Source: Cribrihabitans_A pelagius (GTDB lineage: Bacteria; Pseudomonadota; Alphaproteobacteria; Rhodobacterales; Rhodobacteraceae). Taken from it: a DNA stretch of 64,000 bases. The translations under genes were made by a program, and so were the position numbers. Location of the stretch: positions 62,001 to 126,000 of the forward strand of contig NZ_JBMERR010000007.1 in assembly GCF_048820915.1 (NCBI RefSeq), read 5' to 3'. The notes under the pieces were generated by a model. The model had not been told where the DNA came from. It was given only the letters and a program-made list of their open reading frames with translations, and did no database searches. Positions 7,632 to 15,837 of the stretch are shown here, piece after piece. Position 1 is the stretch's first letter. Each line of letters starts with the position of its first letter.

Positions 7632-8177
7632 ATGGCATCTAATACGAATGATGCAGCTCAGGGCGCAGCAGACGCGGCGCACGGCGGTGGCGGCATGCCG
7701 CAGCTGGACTTCTCGACCTTCGGGAACCAGATTTTCTGGCTCGCAATCACGCTGGTCGCAATCTACCTGATCCTGTCGCGCGTCGCGCTGCCCCGCATCG
7801 GTGCGGTGCTGGCCGAGCGCCAGGGCACGATCACCAACGACATTGCCGCAGCCGAGGACCTGAAGGCCAAGGCTGCCGAGGCCGAAGCTGCCTACAACCA
7901 GGCGCTGGCCGATGCCCGCGCCGAGGCGCAGCGGATCGCGGCCGAGACCCGTGCCGAAATCCAGGCTGACCTGGACGAGGCCATCGCCAAGGCCGACGAG
8001 CAGATCGCCGCCAAGGCGGCCGAGTCGGAGAAGGCAATTGCCGAAATCAAGGCGGGCGCGCTGGAAAGCGTGAAAGCCGTCGCCACCGACACTGCAGAGG
8101 CCCTGGTGGCCGCTCTCGGAGGGTCGGCGGAAAAGGACGCGATTGCAAAGGCAGTTGCAGAGCGGACGAAGGGATAA
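7632..8177 (+). CDS. atpF': F0F1 ATP synthase subunit b'
   Basis: 181 residues: a Gly/Ala-rich N-terminal leader, one membrane helix (about 31-51, IFWLAITLVAIYLIL) and a long Ala/Glu-rich coiled coil. This is the divergent b' subunit (also called AtpX or AtpG) that pairs with b to form the heterodimeric peripheral stalk in photosynthetic and many alphaproteobacterial enzymes. SD AAGGAGG precedes ATG. The b gene follows after four bases, so the two are translated together. Confidence 0.94.
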   Translation: MASNTNDAAQGAADAAHGGGGMPQLDFSTFGNQIFWLAITLVAIYLILSRVALPRIGAVLAERQGTITNDIAAAEDLKAKAAEAEAAYNQALADARAEAQRIAAETRAEIQADLDEAIAKADEQIAAKAAESEKAIAEIKAGALESVKAVATDTAEALVAALGGSAEKDAIAKAVAERTKG

Positions 8178-8181
8178 GGAC

Positions 8182-8742
8182 ATGCGCAACATTCTCGCTC
8201 TTTCCTTGACCTTCGGGGCAGCCAGCCCGGCGCTGGCGGCTGAAGGCCCGTTCTTCTCGCTGGGCAACACCGATTTCGTGGTGGTGCTGGCGTTCCTGCT
8301 CTTCGTCGGCATCCTGCTGATGGCGAAGGTTCCGAGCCTGCTGGGCAAACAGCTCGACGGCCGGTCCGAGACCATCCGCAGGGAGCTGGAGGAAGCCCGG
8401 GCGCTGCGCGAAGAAGCGCAGACCATTCTGGCTTCCTACGAGCGCAAGCAAAGGGAAGTCCAGGCCCAGGCAGAGGCAATCGTCGCCGCAGCCCGGGACG
8501 ATGCAACCCGCGCGGCCGACCAGGCCAAGGCGGATCTGGAAACCGCCATCGCGCGCCGCGTTAGCGCCGCCGAGGAACAGATCGCTTCGGCAGAAGCATC
8601 GGCAGTGAAGGAAGTCCGTGACCAGGCGATTATGATCGCCGTGGCGGCCGCGGATGAGGTGATCTCCAAGCAGATGACCGCAGCCGAGGCCAACAAGCTG
8701 ATCGATGCGGCGATCGCGGATGTGGACGCCAAGCTGCACTAA
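8182..8742 (+). CDS. atpF: F0F1 ATP synthase subunit b
   Basis: 186 residues: hydrophobic leader (residues 1-20, ending PALAAEG and possibly cleaved), one membrane helix (about 33-50, VVVLAFLLFVGILLMAK) and a heptad-rich cytosolic coiled coil reaching F1. Second stalk subunit with b'. Last gene of the operon: 39 bp downstream begins a strong terminator hairpin. The N-terminal signal-like extension is common in alphaproteobacterial b subunits. Confidence 0.95.
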   Translation: MRNILALSLTFGAASPALAAEGPFFSLGNTDFVVVLAFLLFVGILLMAKVPSLLGKQLDGRSETIRRELEEARALREEAQTILASYERKQREVQAQAEAIVAAARDDATRAADQAKADLETAIARRVSAAEEQIASAEASAVKEVRDQAIMIAVAAADEVISKQMTAAEANKLIDAAIADVDAKLH

Positions 8743-8781
8743 GCAGCGGCAGATGCACGGCCGTCTCCGGCAGAAATGAAG

Positions 8782-8808
8782 AACCCGGCCCTCGCGGCCG
8801 GGTTTTTT
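8782..8808 (+). terminator. Intrinsic terminator of the F0 operon
   Basis: AACCCGGCC (8782-8790) pairs perfectly with 8796-8804 around a 5-nt loop, followed by an uninterrupted run of six T (8803-8808). It lies 40 bp after atpF. Confidence 0.93.
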
Positions 8809-8874
8809 CGTCTGTGCAGCAGCCCGCGCCGCTCAAGCCCCCCCTGTGGAGGGCAGGGCGCTGCGGTATTGCGC

Positions 8875-10464
8875 TCAGGCCACCGCTTCGACGCGCGCCG
8901 CAGCAGTTTCCCTTTCGGCCTCCAGCGTCAGCCCGAGGCTCTTGAAAAGCGGCAGGCGGCGGGCGGCGAAGGCATGGGCGCGGGCGCGCAGCACCGCCAA
9001 ATTCTCCTCTGCGGTTTCCAGCACCCGGCCCTCGTGTTGCAGCCGCTGGCCCTGCGGGGCGAGGATCTGCCAGGCGAGATCTGCCCAGTCCTGCGGGGTT
9101 TCGCGGCCCTCGCTGCGGGCGAGCAGGAACAGCTGCTCGAACCAGTCCGCCGCGATGCCGCCGCCGGTCACCGGCGACGCGAGGAAGCGGTAGGTCTCGC
9201 TTTCCTCGGCCCGCTTGCAGACGGCGAGGTTGAAGGCGCGGCAGCGCTCTGCACGCTCAGCCAGCCCTACCTGCGGCAGGCAGGGCGCGAGGTGGCCCGA
9301 ACCCGAAAGCAGCGTCAGCATCCGGGTGATGCGGCCCCAGACCATGTCTCCGAACACGCCCTGATCGAGCAGTTCCCGCACCGTGGCGGGGCCGCGGCAG
9401 AGCGCGCTGAGCACCGGGCCGTACTGTGCCTGCTCCAGCAGCTCGCCGGTCTGGCTTTCTGGAAGTTTCAGCACGCCGCCATTGTAGGGCTTGGTCAGTG
9501 CCAGCGGGGTTTCGAACCAGGCACCGACCGCGCCGCGCCGGGTGTGGGGCAGGCGGCCGCGCACATATAGATCGCTGCGGAACTGCGCATTCACCAGGAT
9601 GTCGCGCAGCCCCTCGCGGCGCACCGGGTCCGCTTCCGCCGCGAGCATCTCGCATTGCGCTGCGGTCAGCACGATATCGTCAATGCGGTCGAGCGGGCTG
9701 GCCGCGCCGAGAAAGCTGAGCTTTGCGCCCGCCAGATCCTGCGCCACATCGGCGAAGTGGAAGGGCGTCCAATCCTTGTTGAAGAACTCATGCGCCAGGT
9801 AGTTGGCGGGCATGTCCCCCAGCTTGGCAAGCCGGGTGGTGGCCGAGGGGTTGGCGGTGAAATAGCCGGCACCCGCCTGTTGCAGCAGCGTTGCAAACTG
9901 CACTGCCTCGCCGATCCGCGGCGCCAGCGGGCCGCTGCCCTGCGCTGCGCGGTCCGCGAGAATGCGCCGGAGCGGCAGCGCCGCGGCCCAGCCGGGCAGG
10001 GCGTTGTAGCTGATGTAGACCAGCCCGCCGGGCTTCAGCCGCCGGGACAGGAAGTCGAGGATATGCTGCCGGTTCTCCCGCGAAACCCAGCTGTAGACGC
10101 CATGCAGCGCGATCACGTCGAAGGCGGCGGGCAGGCCCGGGGTTTCAGCGAAATCGTCAAAGGCGCGTTCGTGGAAGGTGACGTTGTCCAGCCCGGCTTC
10201 CGCGGCCAGCTCAGCCGCGCCTGCGATCATTGCCGGGTTGAAGTCCATCGCGTGGAACTGGACGTGCGGGTTGGCGGCGGCCAGCAGGTTGGCTGAAAAC
10301 CCCTGCCCGCAGCCCAGCTCGCAATAGGTGAGACCGGGCTTTTTCAAACCGTGTTTCTGCCCTTGCGAGGCGGCGGAGAAGGCCATGTTCGCGGGCGAGA
10401 GTTCTTGGAAGAAGTCGTGCGTGTAGTCGAGATCGGCGACGTAGCCGGACGTCCAGTCGTTCAT
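8875..10464 (-). CDS. Class I SAM-dependent methyltransferase with methyltransferase regulatory domain
   Basis: 529 residues. The N-terminal Rossmann domain has SAM motif I ELGCGQGFSANLLAA (about 49-63), an acidic loop FHAMDFNPAM, and the post-motif RLKPGGLVYISY (about 142-153). From about residue 210 onward follows an all-helical region of the MethyTransf_Reg type (KLGDMPANYLAHEFFN). Such two-domain proteins occur widely in proteobacteria but their substrates are unknown. Monocistronic on the minus strand; unrelated neighbours on both sides (ATP synthase, FadR-type regulator) give no functional hint. Confidence 0.85.
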   Translation of the reverse strand: MNDWTSGYVADLDYTHDFFQELSPANMAFSAASQGQKHGLKKPGLTYCELGCGQGFSANLLAAANPHVQFHAMDFNPAMIAGAAELAAEAGLDNVTFHERAFDDFAETPGLPAAFDVIALHGVYSWVSRENRQHILDFLSRRLKPGGLVYISYNALPGWAAALPLRRILADRAAQGSGPLAPRIGEAVQFATLLQQAGAGYFTANPSATTRLAKLGDMPANYLAHEFFNKDWTPFHFADVAQDLAGAKLSFLGAASPLDRIDDIVLTAAQCEMLAAEADPVRREGLRDILVNAQFRSDLYVRGRLPHTRRGAVGAWFETPLALTKPYNGGVLKLPESQTGELLEQAQYGPVLSALCRGPATVRELLDQGVFGDMVWGRITRMLTLLSGSGHLAPCLPQVGLAERAERCRAFNLAVCKRAEESETYRFLASPVTGGGIAADWFEQLFLLARSEGRETPQDWADLAWQILAPQGQRLQHEGRVLETAEENLAVLRARAHAFAARRLPLFKSLGLTLEAERETAAARVEAVA

Positions 10465-10583
10465 GAAGTGCCTTACCTGACCCGGGGTGGAACGGTGGGG
10501 TGGAAGGCCAGTTTTTCCGTAAATTTATGAGAAATGCGTAAACACCCGCAAAAAGCCCGGCAGCGGTTCGTGAAAGCGGCGGC

Positions 10584-11354
10584 TCAGCCCCGCCGGGTCT
10601 CGTGTTCCAGCCGCTGCCGGGCCACTTCGGCGTTGCGCTCGGCGCGCTGGTGGTCGGCCAGTGCCTGTTTCACGTAGTCCAGATGCGCCTCCACCGCGGC
10701 GCGGGCGGCCTTGGGGTCGCGCGCCTGCAGGGCCGCGTTGATGGCCCGGTGCTGCTGCAACAGCGCATCATAGGTCGTGTGCTGCTGGAACATGATGCGG
10801 CGGTTGTAGAACACGCCTTCGCGCAGCAGGTCGAACATCGAGCGCATCATGTGCAGCATGATCACGTTGTGGCTGGCGTCCATGATCGCGGAGTGGAACT
10901 CTGCGTCGAGCCTTGCGGCCTCCTCCGACACCGCCGGATTGCCCGCGGCTTCCATCTTGTCGAAGATCGTCTGGATCACCCGCAGATCGTAGTCCGAGCC
11001 GAACTTAGCGGCGCGCTCGGCCGCCAGCCCCTCCATGTCGCGCCGGAAGGAGAGGTAATCTGAGACCGCCTCCTCATGGGTGGCGAAGAGCTGGATCAGC
11101 GCCGGCGAGAAGGCGCTGCCCAGAACCTCCGCCACGAAGACGCCGGAGCCCGCCCGCGTCTCCAGGAGGCCGCGGCCCTGCAGCTCGCCGATGGCATCGC
11201 GCAGGGAGGGGCGGGAGACGCCGAGCCGCTCGGCCAGTTCGCGCTCGGCCGGCAGGCGCTCGCCGGGTGACAGGATGCCGCGCAGGATAAGCTGCTCGAT
11301 CTGCCGCACCACCGCGGCGGAGAGTTTCTCGGACTGGACTTTCTGGAAGGGCAT
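10584..11354 (-). CDS. GntR-family regulator, FadR/FCD subfamily
   Basis: 256 residues. N-terminal winged HTH at 10-75 with the GntR signature GERLPAERELAERLGVSRPSLRDAI, then an all-helical FCD domain (about 90-230) with metal/ligand-type residues D(x3)H in RLDAEFHSAIMDASHN and a later H in QQHRAI. FCD regulators respond to organic acids (PdhR, LldR, GlcC); which one is not decidable here. A TGGTC-N9-GACCA dyad 19 bp upstream of the start suggests autoregulation. No target operon adjoins it on the same strand. Confidence 0.9.
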   Translation of the reverse strand: MPFQKVQSEKLSAAVVRQIEQLILRGILSPGERLPAERELAERLGVSRPSLRDAIGELQGRGLLETRAGSGVFVAEVLGSAFSPALIQLFATHEEAVSDYLSFRRDMEGLAAERAAKFGSDYDLRVIQTIFDKMEAAGNPAVSEEAARLDAEFHSAIMDASHNVIMLHMMRSMFDLLREGVFYNRRIMFQQHTTYDALLQQHRAINAALQARDPKAARAAVEAHLDYVKQALADHQRAERNAEVARQRLEHETRRG

Positions 11355-11372
11355 GCGGGCGCTCTTGCGGAT

Positions 11373-11391
11373 TGGTCAAAACATATGACCA
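11373..11391. promoter_or_regulatory. Probable operator of the FadR-type regulator
   Basis: A perfect 5-bp inverted repeat TGGTC/GACCA with a 9-bp AT-rich centre lies 19 bp before the regulator gene. FadR-subfamily sites are generally built on TGGT/ACCA half-sites, so autoregulation is plausible. The spacer is longer than in PdhR or FadR sites. Confidence 0.5.
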
Positions 11392-11556
11392 CGGCGCGGG
11401 CGCGGCTGCAAGACCGCGGGGCCCAGGCGGCTGCGGGCAGGGCTGCGGGGGCACCGCCGGGCCTGCTGACCGGCAAAACCCCGCCGACGGGGCGATTTAT
11501 CCCCAAGATATGGTGGAGCTGCATGAGCCCAAACCCCGATTTGGGGGTGCACCACA

Positions 11557-11585
11557 TTGACACGCCGGCTAGGTAGCGGTGAAAA
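11557..11585 (+). promoter_or_regulatory. Possible smc promoter
   Basis: TTGACA (11557-11562), a perfect -35 hexamer, is followed after 17 bp by TGAAAA, a poor -10. It lies 30-60 bp before the smc start in a gap without coding signs. The -35 match is good, the -10 is not. Confidence 0.3.
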
Positions 11586-11615
11586 TTCACGGCACGGAAA
11601 CACGAAGGGGCAGCT

Positions 11616-14600
11616 TTGCGGTTTTCCAAACTCAGGCTGAACGGCTTCAAGAGCTTCATCGATCCCACGGAACTGGCGATCGCCGACGGGCTGACCGGCG
11701 TGGTCGGCCCCAATGGCTGCGGCAAGTCCAATCTTCTGGAGGCGCTGCGCTGGGTGATGGGCGAGACCCGCGCCAAGGCGATGCGCGGCGGCGGCATGGA
11801 GGACGTGATCTTTGCGGGCACGTCGACGCGGCCGGCGCGAAATTTTGCCGAGGTGAGCCTGCAGATCGACAATGCTGACCGTCTGGCGCCTGCCGGCTTC
11901 AACGACGGCGACGTGGTCGAGATCGTGCGCCGGATCACCCGCGACATCGGCAGTGCCTACAAATCGAACGGCAAGGACGTGCGGGCGCGCGATGTGCAGA
12001 TGCTGTTCGCCGATGCCTCGACCGGCGCGCATTCACCTGCGCTGGTGCGGCAGGGGCAGATTGCCGAGCTGATCAACGCCAAGCCCAAGGCGCGGCGGCG
12101 TATTCTTGAGGATGCGGCGGGGATCTCGGGCCTGTACCAGCGCCGCCACGAGGCCGAACTGAAGCTGAAGAGCACCGAGGCCAACCTGTTGCGCGTCGAC
12201 GACGTGATCGAGCAGCTGGCGGGGCAGCTGTCGTCGCTGGCGCGGCAGGCGCGGCAGGCGCAGCGCTACCGCGAGATCGGCGAGAAGCTGCGGCTGGCCG
12301 AGGGCATGCTGCTCTACCGGCGCTGGCGCGAAGCGGACGAGGCGCGGCTCACCGCGGAGGAAGAGCTGCGCTTGCGGGTCGAACAGGCGTCCAAGGCCGA
12401 AGCGCTGGTGCGCGCCGCCGCCGCCAGCCGCGCCGCGGTGGAAGAGCGCCTGCCGCCCCTGCGCGAGGAAGAGGCAATCGCGGCCGCGGTGCTGCAGCGC
12501 CTGACCGTGCAGCGCGATTCGCTCGATGGGCAGGAGGCGCAGGCGCGCCAGATCATCGAACGGCTAAGCGCGCGCATCGAGCAGCTGGGCAATGATATCG
12601 CGCGGGAAACCGGCCTCAACCGCGACGCGGGCGACACCATCGAGCGGCTGGAATGGGAGCAGCGCGAGCTGTCCCGCGCTGGCATCGGCCAGGACGAGCG
12701 TCTGGCGGAGGCCGGGGAACTGGCGGGTGAAGCAGCCGCGGTGCTGGAAGAGCGCGAGGAACACCTGACGCGTGTGACGGAGGAAACCGCCCGTCTGTCG
12801 GCGCGGCACCAGTCGGGCCGCCGCGCGTTGGACGACAGCCGCCGCGCGCTGGAACGCTCGGAAGCCGAGGCCGCACGGGCGCGCGCTGCGCAGAGCGAGG
12901 CGCAGGTGGCTTTGGCCGAGACCGAGGCTGGTTTCGAGACCGCGGTCGCAGCCGAGGAAGAGACGCGCGAAGCCGCGGAGATGGCCGAGGAAGCGCTCGC
13001 CGCTGCCGAGGAGGCCCGCAGCGCGATCCAGGACCGCGAAGCCGAAGCCCGCGCCGCGCGTGCGGAGGCGGAAGGCGGGCTGGGCACACTGCGCTCGGAA
13101 GCTGCAGCGCTGGCGAAGCTGGTGCAGCGGGAAACCTCCGGGGACGGCCAGGTGCTGGATGCGCTCACCGTGGCGCCGGGGTACGAGAAGGCACTTGGCG
13201 CCGCGCTGGCGGATGACCTGCGCGCGCCCTTGGCCGAACTGGACGGGCCGACCGGCTGGCTGGCCTTGCCGGGCTATGACGCGGAGGCCGCGCTGCCCGC
13301 CGGGGCGGAGCCGCTCTTGCAGCATGTGGAAGGTCCCGCGGCGCTGTCGCGGCGGCTGGGGCAGATCGGCACGGTCGAGGCAGAGGCCGCGCCGGCCTTG
13401 CAGAAACAGTTGCAGCCGGGTCAGCGGCTAGTCACGCGCGCGGGCGATTTGTGGCGCTGGGACGGCTTCCGCGCCTGGGCCGGGGATGCGCCGAGCGCCG
13501 CTGCGCTGCGGCTGGAACAGAAGAACCGGCTGGACGCGTTGCGGCAGGAGCTGGCCGCAGCTGAAGCCCGCGCCGAAACCGCCCGCGCCGCGCATGAGGC
13601 ACTGCTGCGCCAGCTGGAAGACGCGACGCGCGCCGGGCAGGACGCCCGTCAGGCCCGCCGCATGGCCGATCAGCGGGTGGCTGATGCAGGCCGCGCGCTG
13701 AGCCGCGCCGAGGCCGCGCGCAACCTCGCCGAGGGCAAGCTGGAAACTCTGGCCGCTGCACTCGCCCGCCACGACGAGGACGCCGAAGCGGCCCGCCTAC
13801 AGCTTCAGGAAGCCGAGGCCGCGCTGGCGGAGCTTGGCGACTTGGATGAGGCCCGCGCCGCGGCGGAAGAGATCAAGCAGTCGGTTGAGGCCGCGCGCAT
13901 CACCATGCTGACGCACCGCTCCTCGCACGACGAGCTGCGCCGCGAGGGCGAGGCCCGCACCAAGCGCACGCAGGAGGTGACTAAAGAGCTCTCTGGCTGG
14001 CGTCTGCGGCTGGAAAGCGCCGAACAGCGGATCGAGGAACTGGCCGAGCGCCGCGAGGCCTCGCAGGAGGAGCTGGAGAGTGCCAACGCTGCCCCTGCCG
14101 GAATCGCGGAGAAGCGCGAAGAGCTGAACGAGGCGATCCGCGAGGCCGGGGCCCGCAAATCGGCGGCCACTGAGATGCTGGTGGCGGCCGAAGGCGAGCT
14201 GCGCGAGACGGTTCAGGGCGAGCGCGAATGCGAGCGGCTGGCGTCCGAGGCACGCGAGACGCGGGCCCGCTCGGAGGCGCGCTGCGACGCGGCGCGCGAT
14301 GGCGTGACCCAGGCCGCGGGCCGCATCATCGAGGCGCAGGAGATCACGCCGCAGGCGCTCCTGGAAAAGCTTGGCCTGTCGCCTGACAACATGCCGCCGT
14401 TGAAGGTGCTGGAAGACGACGTGGATCGCTACAAGCGCCAGCGCGACGCGCTTGGCGCGGTCAATCTGCGTGCGGAGGAAGACGCCCGCAGCGTGCAGGA
14501 AGAGCACGATCAGCTTGTGGCCGAGAAGCGCGACCTGGAAGAGGCAGTGAAGGCGCTGCGCAACGGCATCGCCAGCCTCAACCGCGAAGGCCGCGAGCGG

Positions 14601-15071
14601 CTGCTGACCGCTTTCGAGCAGGTGAACAACAGCTTTGCCATGCTGTTCACCCATCTGTTCGGCGGCGGCGAGGCCAATCTGGTGATGGTCGAGAGCGACG
14701 ACCCGCTGGATGCGGGACTGGAGATCATGTGCCAGCCGCCGGGCAAGAAGCTGTCGACGCTGTCGCTACTGTCTGGCGGCGAGCAGACGCTCACCGCGAT
14801 GGCGCTGATCTTTGCGGTGTTCCTGTCGAACCCGGCGCCGATCTGTGTGCTGGACGAGGTCGATGCGCCGCTGGATGACGCCAACGTCACCCGCTTCTGC
14901 GACCTGTTGGACGAGATGTGCCGCCAGACCGACACCCGCTTCCTGATTATCACCCACCACGCGGTGACGATGGCGCGGATGGACCGGCTGTTCGGTGTCA
15001 CCATGCAGGAGCAGGGCGTGAGCCAGCTGGTCTCCGTTGACCTCAAGAAGGCTGAGGCGCTGGTGGCCTGA
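11616..15071 (+). CDS. smc: Chromosome segregation protein SMC
   Basis: 1151 residues, full length. Walker A is GPNGCGKSNLLEALRW (about 30-45); long coiled coil; hinge at about 510-640, where heptads break (TVAPGYEKALGAALADDL); second coil; then signature LSGGEQTLTAMALIF and Walker B ICVLDEVDAPLDD near residue 1070-1100. Condenses and segregates chromosomes as an ATP-driven homodimer with ScpA and ScpB, which are not in this window. The start is TTG at 11616 with GGGG upstream, which begins MRFSKLRLNGFKSF as in homologues. Alanine/arginine-rich coil reflects high GC. Confidence 0.97.
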   Translation: MRFSKLRLNGFKSFIDPTELAIADGLTGVVGPNGCGKSNLLEALRWVMGETRAKAMRGGGMEDVIFAGTSTRPARNFAEVSLQIDNADRLAPAGFNDGDVVEIVRRITRDIGSAYKSNGKDVRARDVQMLFADASTGAHSPALVRQGQIAELINAKPKARRRILEDAAGISGLYQRRHEAELKLKSTEANLLRVDDVIEQLAGQLSSLARQARQAQRYREIGEKLRLAEGMLLYRRWREADEARLTAEEELRLRVEQASKAEALVRAAAASRAAVEERLPPLREEEAIAAAVLQRLTVQRDSLDGQEAQARQIIERLSARIEQLGNDIARETGLNRDAGDTIERLEWEQRELSRAGIGQDERLAEAGELAGEAAAVLEEREEHLTRVTEETARLSARHQSGRRALDDSRRALERSEAEAARARAAQSEAQVALAETEAGFETAVAAEEETREAAEMAEEALAAAEEARSAIQDREAEARAARAEAEGGLGTLRSEAAALAKLVQRETSGDGQVLDALTVAPGYEKALGAALADDLRAPLAELDGPTGWLALPGYDAEAALPAGAEPLLQHVEGPAALSRRLGQIGTVEAEAAPALQKQLQPGQRLVTRAGDLWRWDGFRAWAGDAPSAAALRLEQKNRLDALRQELAAAEARAETARAAHEALLRQLEDATRAGQDARQARRMADQRVADAGRALSRAEAARNLAEGKLETLAAALARHDEDAEAARLQLQEAEAALAELGDLDEARAAAEEIKQSVEAARITMLTHRSSHDELRREGEARTKRTQEVTKELSGWRLRLESAEQRIEELAERREASQEELESANAAPAGIAEKREELNEAIREAGARKSAATEMLVAAEGELRETVQGERECERLASEARETRARSEARCDAARDGVTQAAGRIIEAQEITPQALLEKLGLSPDNMPPLKVLEDDVDRYKRQRDALGAVNLRAEEDARSVQEEHDQLVAEKRDLEEAVKALRNGIASLNREGRERLLTAFEQVNNSFAMLFTHLFGGGEANLVMVESDDPLDAGLEIMCQPPGKKLSTLSLLSGGEQTLTAMALIFAVFLSNPAPICVLDEVDAPLDDANVTRFCDLLDEMCRQTDTRFLIITHHAVTMARMDRLFGVTMQEQGVSQLVSVDLKKAEALVA

Positions 15072-15147
15072 ACGCCGTGCGGGGGCGGGTTGGAAGCATA
15101 ACCCGATCGTGACTGCGGGGTGAGGCGGATGCGGCTAGGCTTGGCGC

Positions 15148-15504
15148 ATGAGACATTTGCTCCTTTCCCTGCTGCTGGCGCCGCTGCCCGCCGCGGCCGC
15201 CGACTGGCAGTTCAGACCCGGGGACCAGCCGCTCAGCGCGGTTGAGCTCGCGGCGCTGCCGGGCCAGTCTTTCCGGTTCTATGACGGCGGCGAGTCGCGC
15301 TATGGCGCCGAGGGTGCCTATTCCTACACCTATTCGGCAGAGAACGGCGGCGGCACTGCCTGGGGCACTTACCGCCTGCTGCCGGATGGAAGCGTCTGCG
15401 TGGATTTCACCAATGGTTTCTCGCGCTGCGACCTCTACGTGCGCAACGGTGCACGGATGATTCTGATCACGGAGGAGGGCGAACGCTTCCCGGTGCGGCG
15501 CTGA
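15148..15504 (+). CDS. Small secreted protein of unknown function
   Basis: 118 residues with a clear Sec signal peptide (LLLSLLLAPLPAAAADW, cleavage near residue 18). The mature 100-residue part is rich in Gly/Tyr/Ser, with a repeated pattern (YDGGESRYG, YSYTYSAENGGG, WGTYRLLPDGSVCVDF) suggestive of a small beta-sheet domain, and contains two cysteines (VCVDF, RCDLY) that could form a disulfide in the periplasm. No family recognised. It lies 76 bp downstream of smc and may be on its own promoter. Confidence 0.7.
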   Translation: MRHLLLSLLLAPLPAAAADWQFRPGDQPLSAVELAALPGQSFRFYDGGESRYGAEGAYSYTYSAENGGGTAWGTYRLLPDGSVCVDFTNGFSRCDLYVRNGARMILITEEGERFPVRR

Positions 15505-15581
15505 CCGCCGACAGCGCGCACGGCGGTTAACTTTCGGGCAACCAGTTTACCAATGTTCAACCAGAACCCGTCACGATAGCG

Positions 15582-15603
15582 CCACCGCCAACCTTGGCGG
15601 TGG
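15582..15603. repeat. Perfect inverted repeat just before a small ORF
   Basis: CCACCGCCAA and TTGGCGGTGG, 10-bp perfect arms with a 2-bp centre. The right arm runs directly into the purine-rich ribosome site (GGGAGGAGG, 15602-15610) of the ORF at 15613. As RNA it could hold or expose the ribosome site; as DNA it could be an operator. Confidence 0.55.
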
Positions 15604-15612
15604 GAGGAGGTG

Positions 15613-15768
15613 ATGAACCTGGATCAAAAGTCGTTCTCGAAATGGATGGTGATCCTGTCAGCCGCTGCGCCGGCGGTCTCCATCGTGAAGTTTGTTCTGG
15701 AGTACCTCCAAGTCCAGAATAAGAAGCCGGGTAGAGAAGCCACTCTACCCGGCACTTTGATTCAGTGA
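15613..15768 (+). CDS. Candidate 51-residue membrane protein
   Basis: ATG at 15613 follows a strong SD (GGGAGGAGG) and opens a 51-codon frame: charged N terminus (MNLDQKSFSKW), one hydrophobic segment at about 12-31 (MVILSAAAPAVSIVKFVLEY), then a basic tail. The 3' codons overlap a perfect 11-bp hairpin, and another hairpin sits at the ribosome site. The first 30 bp of the ORF recur, slightly altered, immediately after its stop (15766-15790). I recognise no family. Support is the ribosome site, start and membrane segment only; it could also be a leftover of a small mobile or regulatory element. Confidence 0.4.
   Translation: MNLDQKSFSKWMVILSAAAPAVSIVKFVLEYLQVQNKKPGREATLPGTLIQ
15726..15753 (+). 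terminator. Perfect 11-bp hairpin over the end of the small ORF
   Basis: GCCGGGTAGAG (15726-15736) pairs perfectly with 15743-15753, loop of 6 nt. Only a short, interrupted T stretch follows (ACTTTGATT), so termination would be weak unless Rho-assisted. Its position inside the last codons of the 51-codon ORF is unusual. Confidence 0.5.
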
Positions 15769-15837
15769 TGAACTGGATCACGTTCTCGAACCCGATCTAT
15801 ACCCCAAATCTTGCCAAAAAGCAAACCTGGCAACGCT

